43,628 nt of DNA from positions 1-43,628 of the forward strand of contig CAINCZ010000061.1 in the NCBI GenBank assembly GCA_903847195.1, read 5' to 3'. This DNA is from an uncultured Acidobacteriota bacterium (lineage in GTDB: Bacteria > Acidobacteriota > Terriglobia > Terriglobales > CAINCZ01). Both the position numbers and the translations under genes were made by a program. The notes beneath the pieces are model-generated. The model was not told where the DNA came from. It made no database searches and was given only the letters and a program-made list of their open reading frames with translations. Of the stretch, positions 24,825-32,430 are shown one piece after another. Numbering within the stretch: the first letter of the stretch is position 1; each line of letters opens with the position of its first letter.

Positions 24825-25301
24825 TTGCGACGTCTTATTCTTTGCGCGGCTGTTGCGGTAATTGGCTTCCTCTGTTTTACCGGCATGCTCTGCGCCCAGA
24901 CCCGGGCCGTAACAGCAGAAGAAGTGTTCGAAATGGTGAAGGATGCCGGGTACGCTCCAACTCGGCTCGAAAAGAAAATTCCCGACCGCCCCGCTCCCAT
25001 CCGGTTTCAGGTTGAGAGCGCCAATTGCGTGCTGCAGTTTTATCAGTGCGAAAAAGAAGCCTGCAAGGGGATTCAGATATCGGCGGGGTTTCGCTTCACC
25101 GAGAAGCCGACGCTTGAACTGATCAATGATTTCAATCGCAAGAAGAGGTATGCGGCGGCATTTCTCGACAGCGAGAACGACCCATGGCTGAGACTGGATT
25201 TTGACTTCACCGGAACGCAGGACTTCAAAGACTGGCTTTCGTTCTGGAGAACCATGCTGGGCTCGTACCGAAATGCGCTGTCGACCAAAGAGGTCAAATA
25301 G
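24825..25301 (+). CDS. Secreted YbjN domain protein
   Basis: A 158-aa protein. The start is TTG 24825, because GGAGG lies exactly 6 nt upstream and the signal peptide (MRRLILCAAVAVIGFLCFTG) then begins at residue 1. The ATG at 24792 has no such site. The mature part has the YbjN (type III secretion chaperone-like) fold pattern: VFEMVKDAGY, NCVLQFYQCEKEACKGIQISAGF, LELINDFNRKKRYAAAFLD, and LDFDFTG near the end. Two Cys (QCEKEAC) could form a disulfide. Family members are linked to stress or motility suppression in enterobacteria. The role here is unknown. Monocistronic. Confidence 0.85.
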   Translation: MRRLILCAAVAVIGFLCFTGMLCAQTRAVTAEEVFEMVKDAGYAPTRLEKKIPDRPAPIRFQVESANCVLQFYQCEKEACKGIQISAGFRFTEKPTLELINDFNRKKRYAAAFLDSENDPWLRLDFDFTGTQDFKDWLSFWRTMLGSYRNALSTKEVK

Positions 25302-25469
25302 GAGTAGGCGCCAGGGGGCGCATCTCGGATGCGGTCGGCCCGTGACCTGGCGCTGCCGGGTGGCGGTGTTCGCCGCAGTGCCCTACGGCTGTGGTTGGGC
25401 TGATGGGCCGTTACGGGGCGAAAGAGCAGATGCGTTACGCGGTTCGGCATGACCAGTGTTGAACAGCAA
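25302..25469. other. Intergenic region with nested palindrome
   Basis: No gene. GCGCCAGG (25310) pairs with CCTGGCGC (25348), enclosing a CGCATC/GATGCG hairpin, a cruciform-like structure just after the YbjN stop. Confidence 0.4.
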
Positions 25470-25507
25470 AGACCAAAGGCCGGGCGATTGAGCCCGGCCT
25501 TTGGTCT
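25470..25507 (-). terminator. Terminator of the rpsO-pnp operon, possibly bidirectional
   Basis: A 16-bp perfect stem AGACCAAAGGCCGGGC / GCCCGGCCTTTGGTCT with a 6-nt loop. On the minus strand it is followed by TTGCTGTT. Confidence 0.85.
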
Positions 25508-25524
25508 GCCTGCTTCGGTACTGT

Positions 25525-27921
25525 TTAGTGACGGTCGCCGCGCGGCGGTCCGCTACGTCCACGGCCACCACCACCGCCGCCACTGGGGCGACGACGGCCA
25601 CGGCCGCCAGGTCCGCCACCGGGTCCACGGTCGGGGCGGTCGCCACGATCGGGACGGGGGGCCGGCGGGGCTCCACCTGCGGGAGCGTCCACGCGGTTGA
25701 AGTTAGGTTCGTTCGAATCGGGCTGGGGTTCATCGCCCTCGTCGCCACCCTCGAATTCGACCGGCTCGCCGCCTTCGATGCTCGTGCCAGGAGCGATGCC
25801 CTGCGCGCTTTCCATCTTGGCGCGCTGCTCTTTCAGGATCGCCTTGCGGGAGAGACGGATGCGGTTGCCCTCGATGGAGAGAACCTTGACGAGGATCTGG
25901 TCGTCTTCCTTGAGTTCGTCGCGGATGTCCTTGATGCGGTGCTCGGCGACTTCGCTGATGTGCAGCAAGCCGTCGGTCCCGGGCAGGATCTCGACGAAGG
26001 CTCCGAAGTCGGCCAGGCGGGTGACGCGACCGAGATAGGTCTTGCCGGGCTCGGCAGTGGCGGTGATGTCACCGATCATCTGGAGGGCCTTGGCAGCGGC
26101 AGCCTGGTCGGCAGAGGAAACGTTGACGCGTCCGCTGTCTTCGACTTCGATCTTGACGCCGGTCTGCTCGATGATGCCACGGATGACCTTGCCGCCCGGT
26201 CCGATGAGATCGCGGATCTTATCGATCGGGATGTGCAGGGTGTAGAAGCGCGGAGCGTAATCACTGATGGTGGTACGCGGTTCGGGCATGACCTCGGCCA
26301 TGCAGTCGAGGATGAAGAGACGGCCGCGACGGGCCTGCTCGAGCGCCTCGCTCATGATCTGCGCGGTGATGCCGCCGACCTTGATGTCCATCTGCAGGGC
26401 GGTGATGCCCTGGCGGGTTCCGGCCACCTTGAAGTCCATGTCGCCGTAATGATCTTCGGCGCCGGCGATGTCGGTCAGGATGGCGTACTTATCGCCTTCC
26501 TTGACAAGGCCCATGGCGATGCCCGCAACCTGCGCGGTGATGGGAACGCCGGCATCCATCAGCGACAGGGTAGCGCCGCAGATGGTGGCCATCGAGGAAG
26601 AGCCGTTGGATTCGAGGATGTCGGAGACGACGCGCATGGCGTACGGCCAATCTTCTTCCTTGGGCAGCACGGCGGAGACGGCACGCTCGGCGAGGGCGCC
26701 GTGGCCGATCTCGCGGCGTCCGGCGCCACGGAGGAATCCGACTTCGCCGACCGAGAACGGCGGGAAGTTGTAGTGCAGCATGAAGCGCTTCTTGGCTTCG
26801 CCTTCGAAGAGTTCCATGCGCTGCATATCGTCGGCGGTGCCGAGGGTGGTGGTGACCAGCGCCTGGGTTTCGCCGCGGGTGAAGACGGCCGAGCCGTGGG
26901 TGCGGGGCAGCAGGCCGGTCTCGATCCAGATGGCGCGGATTTCGTCGAAAGAGCGGCCATCGGGACGGCGGCGCTTTTCGATGACATCATCGCGGAAGAT
27001 GCGCTCACGCAGCATCTCGAAGTAGTGCTTGAGCTTGCGGCGGCCAGCTTCGTCGGTGTCGGCGATGGCGTCCTTAAGCTCCTTGTTGATTTCCTTGACC
27101 TTGGCGGCGCTTTCGGCCTTGCCGTACTTCTGGGTGTCGAGGGCGTCGGAGAGGCGCTCGCCGACCTTGGCGCGCATTTCGGAGAGGTAGGTTTCGTCAA
27201 CCGGATCCGCGTGGACGGTGCGCTTGGGCTTGCCGGCCTTCTGGCGGAGCTCTTCGAGTCCGGCGCAGATCTTCTTGATTTCGGTGTGGGCGTAATCGAT
27301 GGCGCCGACGACGGTGGCTTCGTCCACTTCGTTGGAGCCGGCTTCGATCATGACGATGCCATGGGCGGTGCCTACGACCATCAGGCGCAGCTTGCCTTCG
27401 CGCATCTCGGAGTAGGTGGGGTTGACGACGTACTTGCCGTCGACCATGCCGACGCGCACGGCGCCGATGGGGCCGCTGAACGGGACATCGGAAACGTGGA
27501 GCGCGGCCGAGGCGGCGTTGATGGCGGCGACGTCAGGGTCGTTATCGGTGTCGGCCGAGAGGCAGAAGGCGATGATCTGGGTTTCGCAGCGGAAACCTTC
27601 GGGGAACAAGGGGCGGACAGGACGGTCGATCTGGCGGCTGGTGAGGATTTCGCGCTCGCTGGGGCGACCCTCGCGCTTGATGAAGCCGCCGGGGATGCGT
27701 CCGCCGGCGTAGGTGTATTCGCGGTAGTCAACCGTGAGGGGGAAGAAATCAATGCCTTCGCGGGGATCGGCGTTGGCCGTAGCGGTAGCGAGAATAACGT
27801 TCTCGCCCATGCGAACAACGGCGGAGCCGTGGGCCTGCTTGGCCAGTTTGCCGGTCTCAAAGGACAGCTTGCGGCCGCCGTCGAGTTCAACCGTAACAGT
27901 CTGAGGTTGGGGAATGTTCAT
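25525..27921 (-). CDS. pnp: Polyribonucleotide nucleotidyltransferase (PNPase)
   Basis: A 798-aa phosphorolytic 3'-5' exoribonuclease of mRNA decay and the degradosome. Order: first RNase PH domain (PREGIDFFPLTVDYREYTYAGGRIPGGF, with FIKREGRPSEREIL), helical linker, second RNase PH domain (TRGETQALVTTTLG, NFPPFSVGEVG, the SNGSSSMATICGATL block), KH domain (IPIDKIRDLIGPGGKVIRGI, about 560-620), S1 domain (GRVTRLADFGAFVEILPG, about 625-695). An extra tail of about 100 residues follows S1: acidic first (EGGDEGDEPQPD), then Arg/Gly-rich (GGGPGGRGRRR, PSGGGGGGRGRS). Ribosome binding site GGAAGGA. Downstream of rpsO in the classic order. Confidence 0.97.
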   Translation of the reverse strand: MNIPQPQTVTVELDGGRKLSFETGKLAKQAHGSAVVRMGENVILATATANADPREGIDFFPLTVDYREYTYAGGRIPGGFIKREGRPSEREILTSRQIDRPVRPLFPEGFRCETQIIAFCLSADTDNDPDVAAINAASAALHVSDVPFSGPIGAVRVGMVDGKYVVNPTYSEMREGKLRLMVVGTAHGIVMIEAGSNEVDEATVVGAIDYAHTEIKKICAGLEELRQKAGKPKRTVHADPVDETYLSEMRAKVGERLSDALDTQKYGKAESAAKVKEINKELKDAIADTDEAGRRKLKHYFEMLRERIFRDDVIEKRRRPDGRSFDEIRAIWIETGLLPRTHGSAVFTRGETQALVTTTLGTADDMQRMELFEGEAKKRFMLHYNFPPFSVGEVGFLRGAGRREIGHGALAERAVSAVLPKEEDWPYAMRVVSDILESNGSSSMATICGATLSLMDAGVPITAQVAGIAMGLVKEGDKYAILTDIAGAEDHYGDMDFKVAGTRQGITALQMDIKVGGITAQIMSEALEQARRGRLFILDCMAEVMPEPRTTISDYAPRFYTLHIPIDKIRDLIGPGGKVIRGIIEQTGVKIEVEDSGRVNVSSADQAAAAKALQMIGDITATAEPGKTYLGRVTRLADFGAFVEILPGTDGLLHISEVAEHRIKDIRDELKEDDQILVKVLSIEGNRIRLSRKAILKEQRAKMESAQGIAPGTSIEGGEPVEFEGGDEGDEPQPDSNEPNFNRVDAPAGGAPPAPRPDRGDRPDRGPGGGPGGRGRRRPSGGGGGGRGRSGPPRGDRH

Positions 27922-27989
27922 GATATTCCTTCCGTTGTGGGGCGCACGAGCCAGCCAGATAGCTGGGCCAGGGCGGCAGATACACTAAT

Positions 27990-28015
27990 GCCTGGACGTG
28001 ACGTCACGCCCAGGC
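27990..28015 (-). promoter_or_regulatory. Palindrome in the rpsO-pnp intergenic region
   Basis: GCCTGGACGTGAC / GTCACGCCCAGGC, 13 bp with one G-T pair and no loop, about 70 nt before the pnp start. A similar position in E. coli holds the RNase III-cut hairpin through which PNPase represses itself. The same role here is inferred. Confidence 0.45.
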
Positions 28016-28084
28016 TCGCCATTCGAGATTCGCTGTTTCCACACTGGTTCCGTTGTGCGGAAGAATCGCGCATGCCGACAAGGA

Positions 28085-28351
28085 TTACTTGCGGATGCCG
28101 AGTTTTTGAATGACGGTTTTATAGCGTTCGGAGTCGTATTCCTTCAGGTAATCCAGCAAGCTGCGACGCCTGCTGACCATCATGAGGAGGCCGCGCCGGG
28201 AAGCGTGGTCCTTCTTATGCGTCTTGAAGTGCTCCGTTAAATCGCCAATGCGCCCGCTCAGCAACGCAATCTGTACTTCAGGGGAACCGGTGTCGTTCTG
28301 ATGCGCGCGGTAGTGGCCGATGATGGTCTGCTTTTGCTCTGAGGCTAACAC
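28085..28351 (-). CDS. rpsO: Ribosomal protein S15
   Basis: An 88-aa primary 16S rRNA-binding protein of the small subunit. It has the whole S15 plan: [80 protein letters not shown]. The start is GTG at 28351 (GTG-TTA-GCC). The long in-frame extension upstream is not translated, because it runs back through the promoter. The nearest AGGAG is 13 nt off, somewhat far. It precedes pnp by 163 nt. Confidence 0.96.
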   Translation of the reverse strand: MLASEQKQTIIGHYRAHQNDTGSPEVQIALLSGRIGDLTEHFKTHKKDHASRRGLLMMVSRRRSLLDYLKEYDSERYKTVIQKLGIRK

Positions 28352-28400
28352 TGAGTCAGGTGCACTCCTGCTTTTATTCGATATCTCCCGTAACCTGTCG

Positions 28401-28430
28401 AGAATATCACCGGAGGCGGAGGGCTGTAAA
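28401..28430 (-). promoter_or_regulatory. Sigma70-type promoter of rpsO-pnp
   Basis: On the minus strand TTTACA (28425-28430), an 18-nt spacer, TATTCT (28401-28406). Predicted leader of about 45 nt. Confidence 0.6.
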
Positions 28431-28639
28431 GCGGATAGGGGGAGGGGGGCGGTCGGCGGCGGTTTGGCCGCCGGACAGGACCGCCGCTCCGAGGGGAGCG
28501 CGGCAGCCCGGGAAGGGGCGCCCGGCTGCTGCAAGGGCACATCCCAGAGGGGGAGATTTGCGCTATGTAAAGGAGAAATAAGGGTGGAGTGAAGGCAAGG
28601 CGGCGGGGGGGTGGTGACGGCTTGAGTGTGAGGAGGGAA

Positions 28640-28680
28640 ACCCCACATCCGCCAAAGTCAGGCAGATGTGGGACACCGGA
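28640..28680 (+). repeat. Intergenic repeat H (CATCCG/CAGATG core)
   Basis: CCCCACATCCGCC / GGCAGATGTGGGACACCGG. One core pair is mismatched or G-T. Confidence 0.75.
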
Positions 28681-28732
28681 ACGCGGCGACTGTTATTACG
28701 GTGAGAGACATCCCCACCAAGGCAAATACTCA

Positions 28733-29347
28733 TTAGCTCACGATGGGCCGGCCGAGAGGCATGAGTTCGCGTCCGAAGGTGACGTTAGCGACCTCGGCGA
28801 AAGAAACGTAGAGGGCGAGGAGGCCGGTGAACAGTCCGACCCAGCCGCCGAGACGATGGCCCGCGTGCCAGCCGAAGTCGGCCGAGGCGAGCAGGAAGAA
28901 GGTGATGGTGAGCAATCCGAAGACTCCCCAGATTGCCTTGTTGGACTTGAAGGTAGACACCCACAAGTAAAGGGTGAATACACCCCACATCAGCAGGACG
29001 GCGCCGACGCCGACAGCCGGGGGTTCGTTGATGAGATGGGCAGCGACCATCAACTTCATGGAGGCCCACCAGCACCAGAACAGGCCGTACGAGGTGAAGG
29101 CGACTGTACCGAAGGTGTTGCCGTTCAGGTATTCGAGGATGCCAGTGATGATCTGCGCGACGCCACCGAAGGCGATGGCCAGCGGAATGACGGCATAGGC
29201 GGTTTCCGGCGGAAGTACGCCGGCGTTGGTGAGGCTGAGGATGACGGTGGTGAATCCGAATCCGGCCAGGCCTAGAGGCGCGGGATTGGCCGTTTTGGTC
29301 GAGTTATGAGAAATGGGGGATAACTGCATTTTGAGGGCAGTGGACAT
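28733..29347 (-). CDS. GPR1/FUN34/YaaH (SatP) family acetate transporter
   Basis: A 204-aa inner-membrane protein with six hydrophobic segments and the family motif NPAPLGLAGFGFTTVILSL (residues about 21-39). Family members move acetate or succinate with protons. Lengths and motif fit. The start at 29347 has AGGAG 13 nt away. A second in-frame ATG at 29329 is possible. It is transcribed away from the tRNA gene. Confidence 0.88.
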   Translation of the reverse strand: MSTALKMQLSPISHNSTKTANPAPLGLAGFGFTTVILSLTNAGVLPPETAYAVIPLAIAFGGVAQIITGILEYLNGNTFGTVAFTSYGLFWCWWASMKLMVAAHLINEPPAVGVGAVLLMWGVFTLYLWVSTFKSNKAIWGVFGLLTITFFLLASADFGWHAGHRLGGWVGLFTGLLALYVSFAEVANVTFGRELMPLGRPIVS

Positions 29348-29532
29348 CTTGCTATCAGGTCTCCTGGAGTATGAAGCCGCAGCATGGGCTGGGAATTAAG
29401 AATTACGTTGTATGGTAGCACGCAAGGCGGAGGGCTTCCGCGACGGGCGAGGTAGGACGAAGGACCAGAAGATATTTTTCGATTTCTTACGCGGGAAGAG
29501 AGTTGGGTGTAGCGGAACCCGGCAAGGGTTTT

Positions 29533-29541
29533 GCTATAATC
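29533..29541 (+). promoter_or_regulatory. Extended -10 promoter of the tRNA-Leu gene
   Basis: TGCTATAAT is a perfect extended -10 (TGn plus TATAAT), 33 nt before the tRNA. Confidence 0.75.
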
Positions 29542-29574
29542 ATTCCTGTTTCACGCTGTCCTCAGGCAGTAGTG

Positions 29575-29659
29575 CGGAAGTGGTGGAATTGGCAGACACA
29601 CCATCTTGAGGGGGTGGCGCCCAAAAGGCGTGGGGGTTCAAGTCCCCCCTTCCGCACCA
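29575..29659 (+). tRNA. tRNA-Leu (GAG anticodon)
   Basis: Class II tRNA of 85 nt including an encoded CCA. Acceptor GCGGAAG / CTTCCGC. The anticodon stem CCATC / GGTGG encloses loop TTGAGGG, giving anticodon GAG (reads CUU and CUC). A long variable arm CGCCCAAAAGGCG and T arm GGGGGTTCAAGTCCCCC are present. Confidence 0.95.
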
Positions 29660-29745
29660 GATATTCTTACCCGGAATATGTAGGCACAGCGCAGAGAGAT
29701 CGGCAGAAAGGCGGCGCCGTGGGCGCCCTGGGATTTTGACCGGCC

Positions 29746-30075
29746 ATGATTGTTTACCTGTTTAGCGCGATTCACGTGATTGTCTGCTTGTTCATCATCA
29801 TCGTGGTGCTGCTGCAGAGCGGCAAGGCGGGCGATATTGCCGCGGCGTTCGGCGGCATGGGCAGCCAGACGGCGTTTGGTCCGCGCGGTGCGGCCAGCCT
29901 GCTGGAGCGGGCGACGACCTGGGCGGCGATCCTGTTCATGGTCACGTCGATCACGCTTTCGATTTACGCTTCGCGCCGCAGTTCGTCCAGCGGTTCGGTG
30001 CTGGAGAAGCTGAATCCGGCTCCGGCGCAGACTGCACCGGCTCCGCCGCCGCCGCCGGCACCTGCGACCAAGTAG
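29746..30075 (+). CDS. secG: Preprotein translocase subunit SecG
   Basis: A 109-aa small subunit of the SecYEG channel. Two membrane helices: FSAIHVIVCLFIIIVVLLQS (residues 4-23) and AAILFMVTSITLSIYASRR (about 59-77). Between them lies the conserved SGKAGDIAAAFGGMGSQTAFGPRG segment (the GG-G-Q-T-F-G region is diagnostic). The C-terminus is an added Pro/Ala tail. It lies 86 nt after the tRNA gene and may be read from its promoter. No Shine-Dalgarno is seen. Confidence 0.92.
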   Translation: MIVYLFSAIHVIVCLFIIIVVLLQSGKAGDIAAAFGGMGSQTAFGPRGAASLLERATTWAAILFMVTSITLSIYASRRSSSSGSVLEKLNPAPAQTAPAPPPPPAPATK

Positions 30076-30183
30076 CGCCGGGCGGTACAGATTTACGGGC
30101 GTCCTCCAGCAGGACGCCCGTTGTGTTTGCGGGCGAGGCGAGGGGCAAGACGCTGTTTATACTGAGAGACGAGGCGAAGGCGA

Positions 30184-30813
30184 ATGATCCATGAAGTTCT
30201 TCCGGTAGGGCCGCTGCAGAGCAACTGCTCGGTGGTGGGTGATGAGGCGACGCGCGAGGCGATGGTGATCGATCCGGGCGCCGACGTGGAGCACATCCTG
30301 GACGTAGTGGCGCGGCATAAGTTGAAGGTGACGCAGATTGTGCTGACGCACGCGCACATCGACCACGTGGGCGGCACCATGCAACTGAAACGGCTGACCG
30401 GTGCGCCGGTTCTGATGCACGCGGACGACGCGACGCTGCTGGAAGCCGTGCCTTCGCAGGCGGCGTGGCTGGGGATGCAGCCGCCGGATGCGGTGAAGGT
30501 GGATCGGTGGCTCAAAGACGGCGACGAGTTGAAGGTCGGTGGGCTGACGGCGACGGTGCTGCACACGCCAGGACATACGCAGGGCTGCGTGTGCCTGTAT
30601 TTCGCAGCCGAGGAGAAGCTGATCGCGGGCGATACGCTGTTTGCCGGTTCGGTCGGACGGACGGATCTGCCGGGCGGCGATTACGACAAGCTGATGGATT
30701 CGCTGCAGAACAAGATCATGCCGCTGCCGGATTCGGTGGAAGTTACGACCGGGCACGGTCCGATGACGTTTATTGGGGTGGAGCGGGGGAGCAATCCGTT
30801 TTTGCAGCGGTAG
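30184..30813 (+). CDS. Metallo-beta-lactamase fold hydrolase (glyoxalase II-like)
   Basis: A 209-aa single-domain MBL-fold enzyme. The zinc motif is THAHIDHVGG (His56, His58, Asp60, His61), followed by HTPGHTQG and FAGSVGRTDLPGG (the last zinc-binding positions). The FxGSVGRTDLPGG wording is typical of the glyoxalase II-like or YcbL subgroup (hydroxyacylglutathione hydrolase-like thioesters). Substrate is not certain. GAGGCGAAGG precedes the ATG and a TATACT about 25 nt upstream could be its -10. It ends at a strong terminator. Confidence 0.9.
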   Translation: MIHEVLPVGPLQSNCSVVGDEATREAMVIDPGADVEHILDVVARHKLKVTQIVLTHAHIDHVGGTMQLKRLTGAPVLMHADDATLLEAVPSQAAWLGMQPPDAVKVDRWLKDGDELKVGGLTATVLHTPGHTQGCVCLYFAAEEKLIAGDTLFAGSVGRTDLPGGDYDKLMDSLQNKIMPLPDSVEVTTGHGPMTFIGVERGSNPFLQR

Positions 30814-30836
30814 CGGTATTGTGCAAGAGTGCTTAG

Positions 30837-30866
30837 ACAGGGGCTTCGGCCCCTGTTTTGTTTTTG
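30837..30866 (+). terminator. Terminator of the MBL hydrolase gene
   Basis: An 8-bp stem ACAGGGGC / GCCCCTGT with a TTCG tetraloop, then TTTGTTTTT. Confidence 0.93.
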
Positions 30867-30883
30867 CTGGGTAGGCGAGGGTT

Positions 30884-30989
30884 GAAAAGCAGATCCCTCG
30901 CTTTGCTCGGGACGACAAGGTAAAGAGGCAAAGTCGAAATCCCCACCTTGGCTCACCGCAGGACGGCTCGCGAAGGTGGGTCACCGGGC
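30884..30989 (+). repeat. Intergenic repeat E + L + H (CCTTGGC core)
   Basis: E at 30889-30918 (GATCCCTCGCTTTGCTCGGGA), L AAAGTCGAAATC at 30930-30941, H at 30941-30988 (CCCCACCTTGGCTC / CTCGCGAAGGTGGGTCACCGGG). Confidence 0.85.
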
Positions 30990-31035
30990 AATCTTCCGTT
31001 CAACCGCGATTAACAACTCTTCATTCTTTCAGATG

Positions 31036-31084
31036 GCAATTCCTCGCAGACAGCGATCCCTCGTAGACTGCAATTCCTCATTCC
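31036..31084 (+). repeat. Tandem 17-bp repeat at the aminotransferase 3' end
   Basis: Units GCAATTCCTCGCAGACA, GCGATCCCTCGTAGACT and a partial GCAATTCCTCATTCC. The third overlaps the stop codon of the aminotransferase. Confidence 0.6.
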
Positions 31085-32310
31085 ACTGCGTTCAGCAATC
31101 GTTGCAGACCTTCACGGAACTCCTCAATCGGTGTGATCAGGCTTAGGACGAGGTAGCCGTCCCGCGGGAAGTCGTAGAAGTAGCCGGGCTGGACGAGCAC
31201 GCCTTGCTTTTCCAGCAGCAGCAGCGACAGTTCTTCGTCGGTGCGGGTGGCGGGGACGCGCAGGATGACGTACCAGCCGCCTTCGACTTCCAGCCGGTTG
31301 CAGGCCGGGTGGTGCGGCAACTGGCGGTCGAGTTCGGCGAGGTTGTGGCGGGTGCGTTCGGTGAGCTGCGCTTGAATCGACTTGCGCGACTTGAGCAGCG
31401 CCGGAGCGGCGAGTTGCACGGGCGCGTTCTGCGAGAGAAAAGTGTCGGCGATGAGTTCGAGGCGCGACATGGCCTCGCGGACCATCGGCTCAGGGCCGTC
31501 GGCGACGATCCAGGCCAGCTTCATCTGCGGCAGGGCGGAGATTTTGGAGACGCCGCTCAGGGTGAAGGTGAGCGCGCTGCGATGGAAGGCGAAGCTGGCC
31601 GCGGCCTCGGGGCGACGGTCGAGAGTGTAGTCGAGAAATACTTCGTCGACGAGGAGCGCAAGGCCGTACTCGGCGCAGAAGTTGTCGAGCACGGCGGCTT
31701 CCTTGTCAGTGACATAGGAGCCGGTGGGATTGTTGGGATGGACGAGCACGATGGCGCGGGAGCGGCCAGTGAGGGCGCGCTTGAGGCCGTGCAGGTCCAT
31801 TTGCCAGCCGTGGTCGTAGAAGAGCGAATAGGGAACGATGCGCACGTCTTCGAGGCGGGCGAGGTACTCGAACAGCGGGTAGCTGGGCGCGGGCACGAGG
31901 ATCTCATCGCCGGGGTCGCACAGCAGGCGCAGGACGAAGGAGTAGGCCTCGCTGGTGGAGACGGTGAGCACGATGCGTTCGGGGTCGAGCTGCGGCAGGT
32001 CGGGGCGCGTCCAGATCATGTCGCCGGGCTTGCCGGCGGTGCAGCGGGAAAGCACGCGCGCAGCGGGTTCACGATAGTAGTCGGCAACGGCCTGGCGCGC
32101 CGACAGCAGGCCCTTGGGCTCGGGCCGGTAGTGCAGGCTCTCACCGGAGGCGAGGGCGTGCAGGATGGCCTTGTGGTCGTACTTGAGTCCGACCGCCGTG
32201 GGGTTGGAGGCGGTTAGGTCGAGCACTTTGGCGTCCGCTTGCCGCAACTTCTCCAGCGCCAGCGTCAGGCGATTCTTGCCCTGGGACCATCTGGTTCGTT
32301 CTGAGAACAT
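31078..32310 (-). CDS. PLP-dependent class I/II aminotransferase
   Basis: A 410-aa aminotransferase. N-terminal LTASNPTAVGL substrate loop, LHYRPEPKGLLSARQAVADYY (the Tyr-Pro-x-G-like helix), TVSTSEAYSFVLRLL (cofactor phosphate region), VHPNNPTGSY with the PLP Asn/Pro, and the Schiff-base lysine in SGVSKISALPQMKLAWI. Similar acidobacterial enzymes are annotated as alanine or aspartate-type. The amino acid cannot be fixed from sequence. No Shine-Dalgarno precedes ATG 32310. TAAAAT lies 6 nt upstream, the leaderless pattern seen at three other genes. Confidence 0.88.
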   Translation of the reverse strand: MFSERTRWSQGKNRLTLALEKLRQADAKVLDLTASNPTAVGLKYDHKAILHALASGESLHYRPEPKGLLSARQAVADYYREPAARVLSRCTAGKPGDMIWTRPDLPQLDPERIVLTVSTSEAYSFVLRLLCDPGDEILVPAPSYPLFEYLARLEDVRIVPYSLFYDHGWQMDLHGLKRALTGRSRAIVLVHPNNPTGSYVTDKEAAVLDNFCAEYGLALLVDEVFLDYTLDRRPEAAASFAFHRSALTFTLSGVSKISALPQMKLAWIVADGPEPMVREAMSRLELIADTFLSQNAPVQLAAPALLKSRKSIQAQLTERTRHNLAELDRQLPHHPACNRLEVEGGWYVILRVPATRTDEELSLLLLEKQGVLVQPGYFYDFPRDGYLVLSLITPIEEFREGLQRLLNAVE

Positions 32311-32316
32311 GGCCTG

Positions 32317-32322
32317 ATTTTA
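32317..32322 (-). promoter_or_regulatory. -10-like box 6 nt before the aminotransferase start
   Basis: TAAAAT on the minus strand, then CAGGCC, then ATG 32310. Confidence 0.5.
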
Positions 32323-32430
32323 GTTCGGGGACGCGGATTTGCGGGGAAGAACGGCAGGATGTTCACGAATCCGGAAGCTGCCTCGGCTGGTATTACTGAC
32401 GCGAATCGCGAAGCAAGCGGAAGCCAAAGG

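Larger units (their letters stand above)
28352..28732. other. Upstream region of rpsO with GC hairpin cluster
   Basis: Contains the rpsO promoter (28401-28430), three neighbouring GC-rich hairpins (near 28453-28474, 28490-28505 and 28502-28533) and an H repeat at 28640-28680. No gene. Confidence 0.5.

Noticed and set aside
25501..28113. 870-codon open frame on the + strand opposite pnp
   Set aside because: Gly/Asp/Ala-rich shadow of PNPase with no ribosome binding site or domain.
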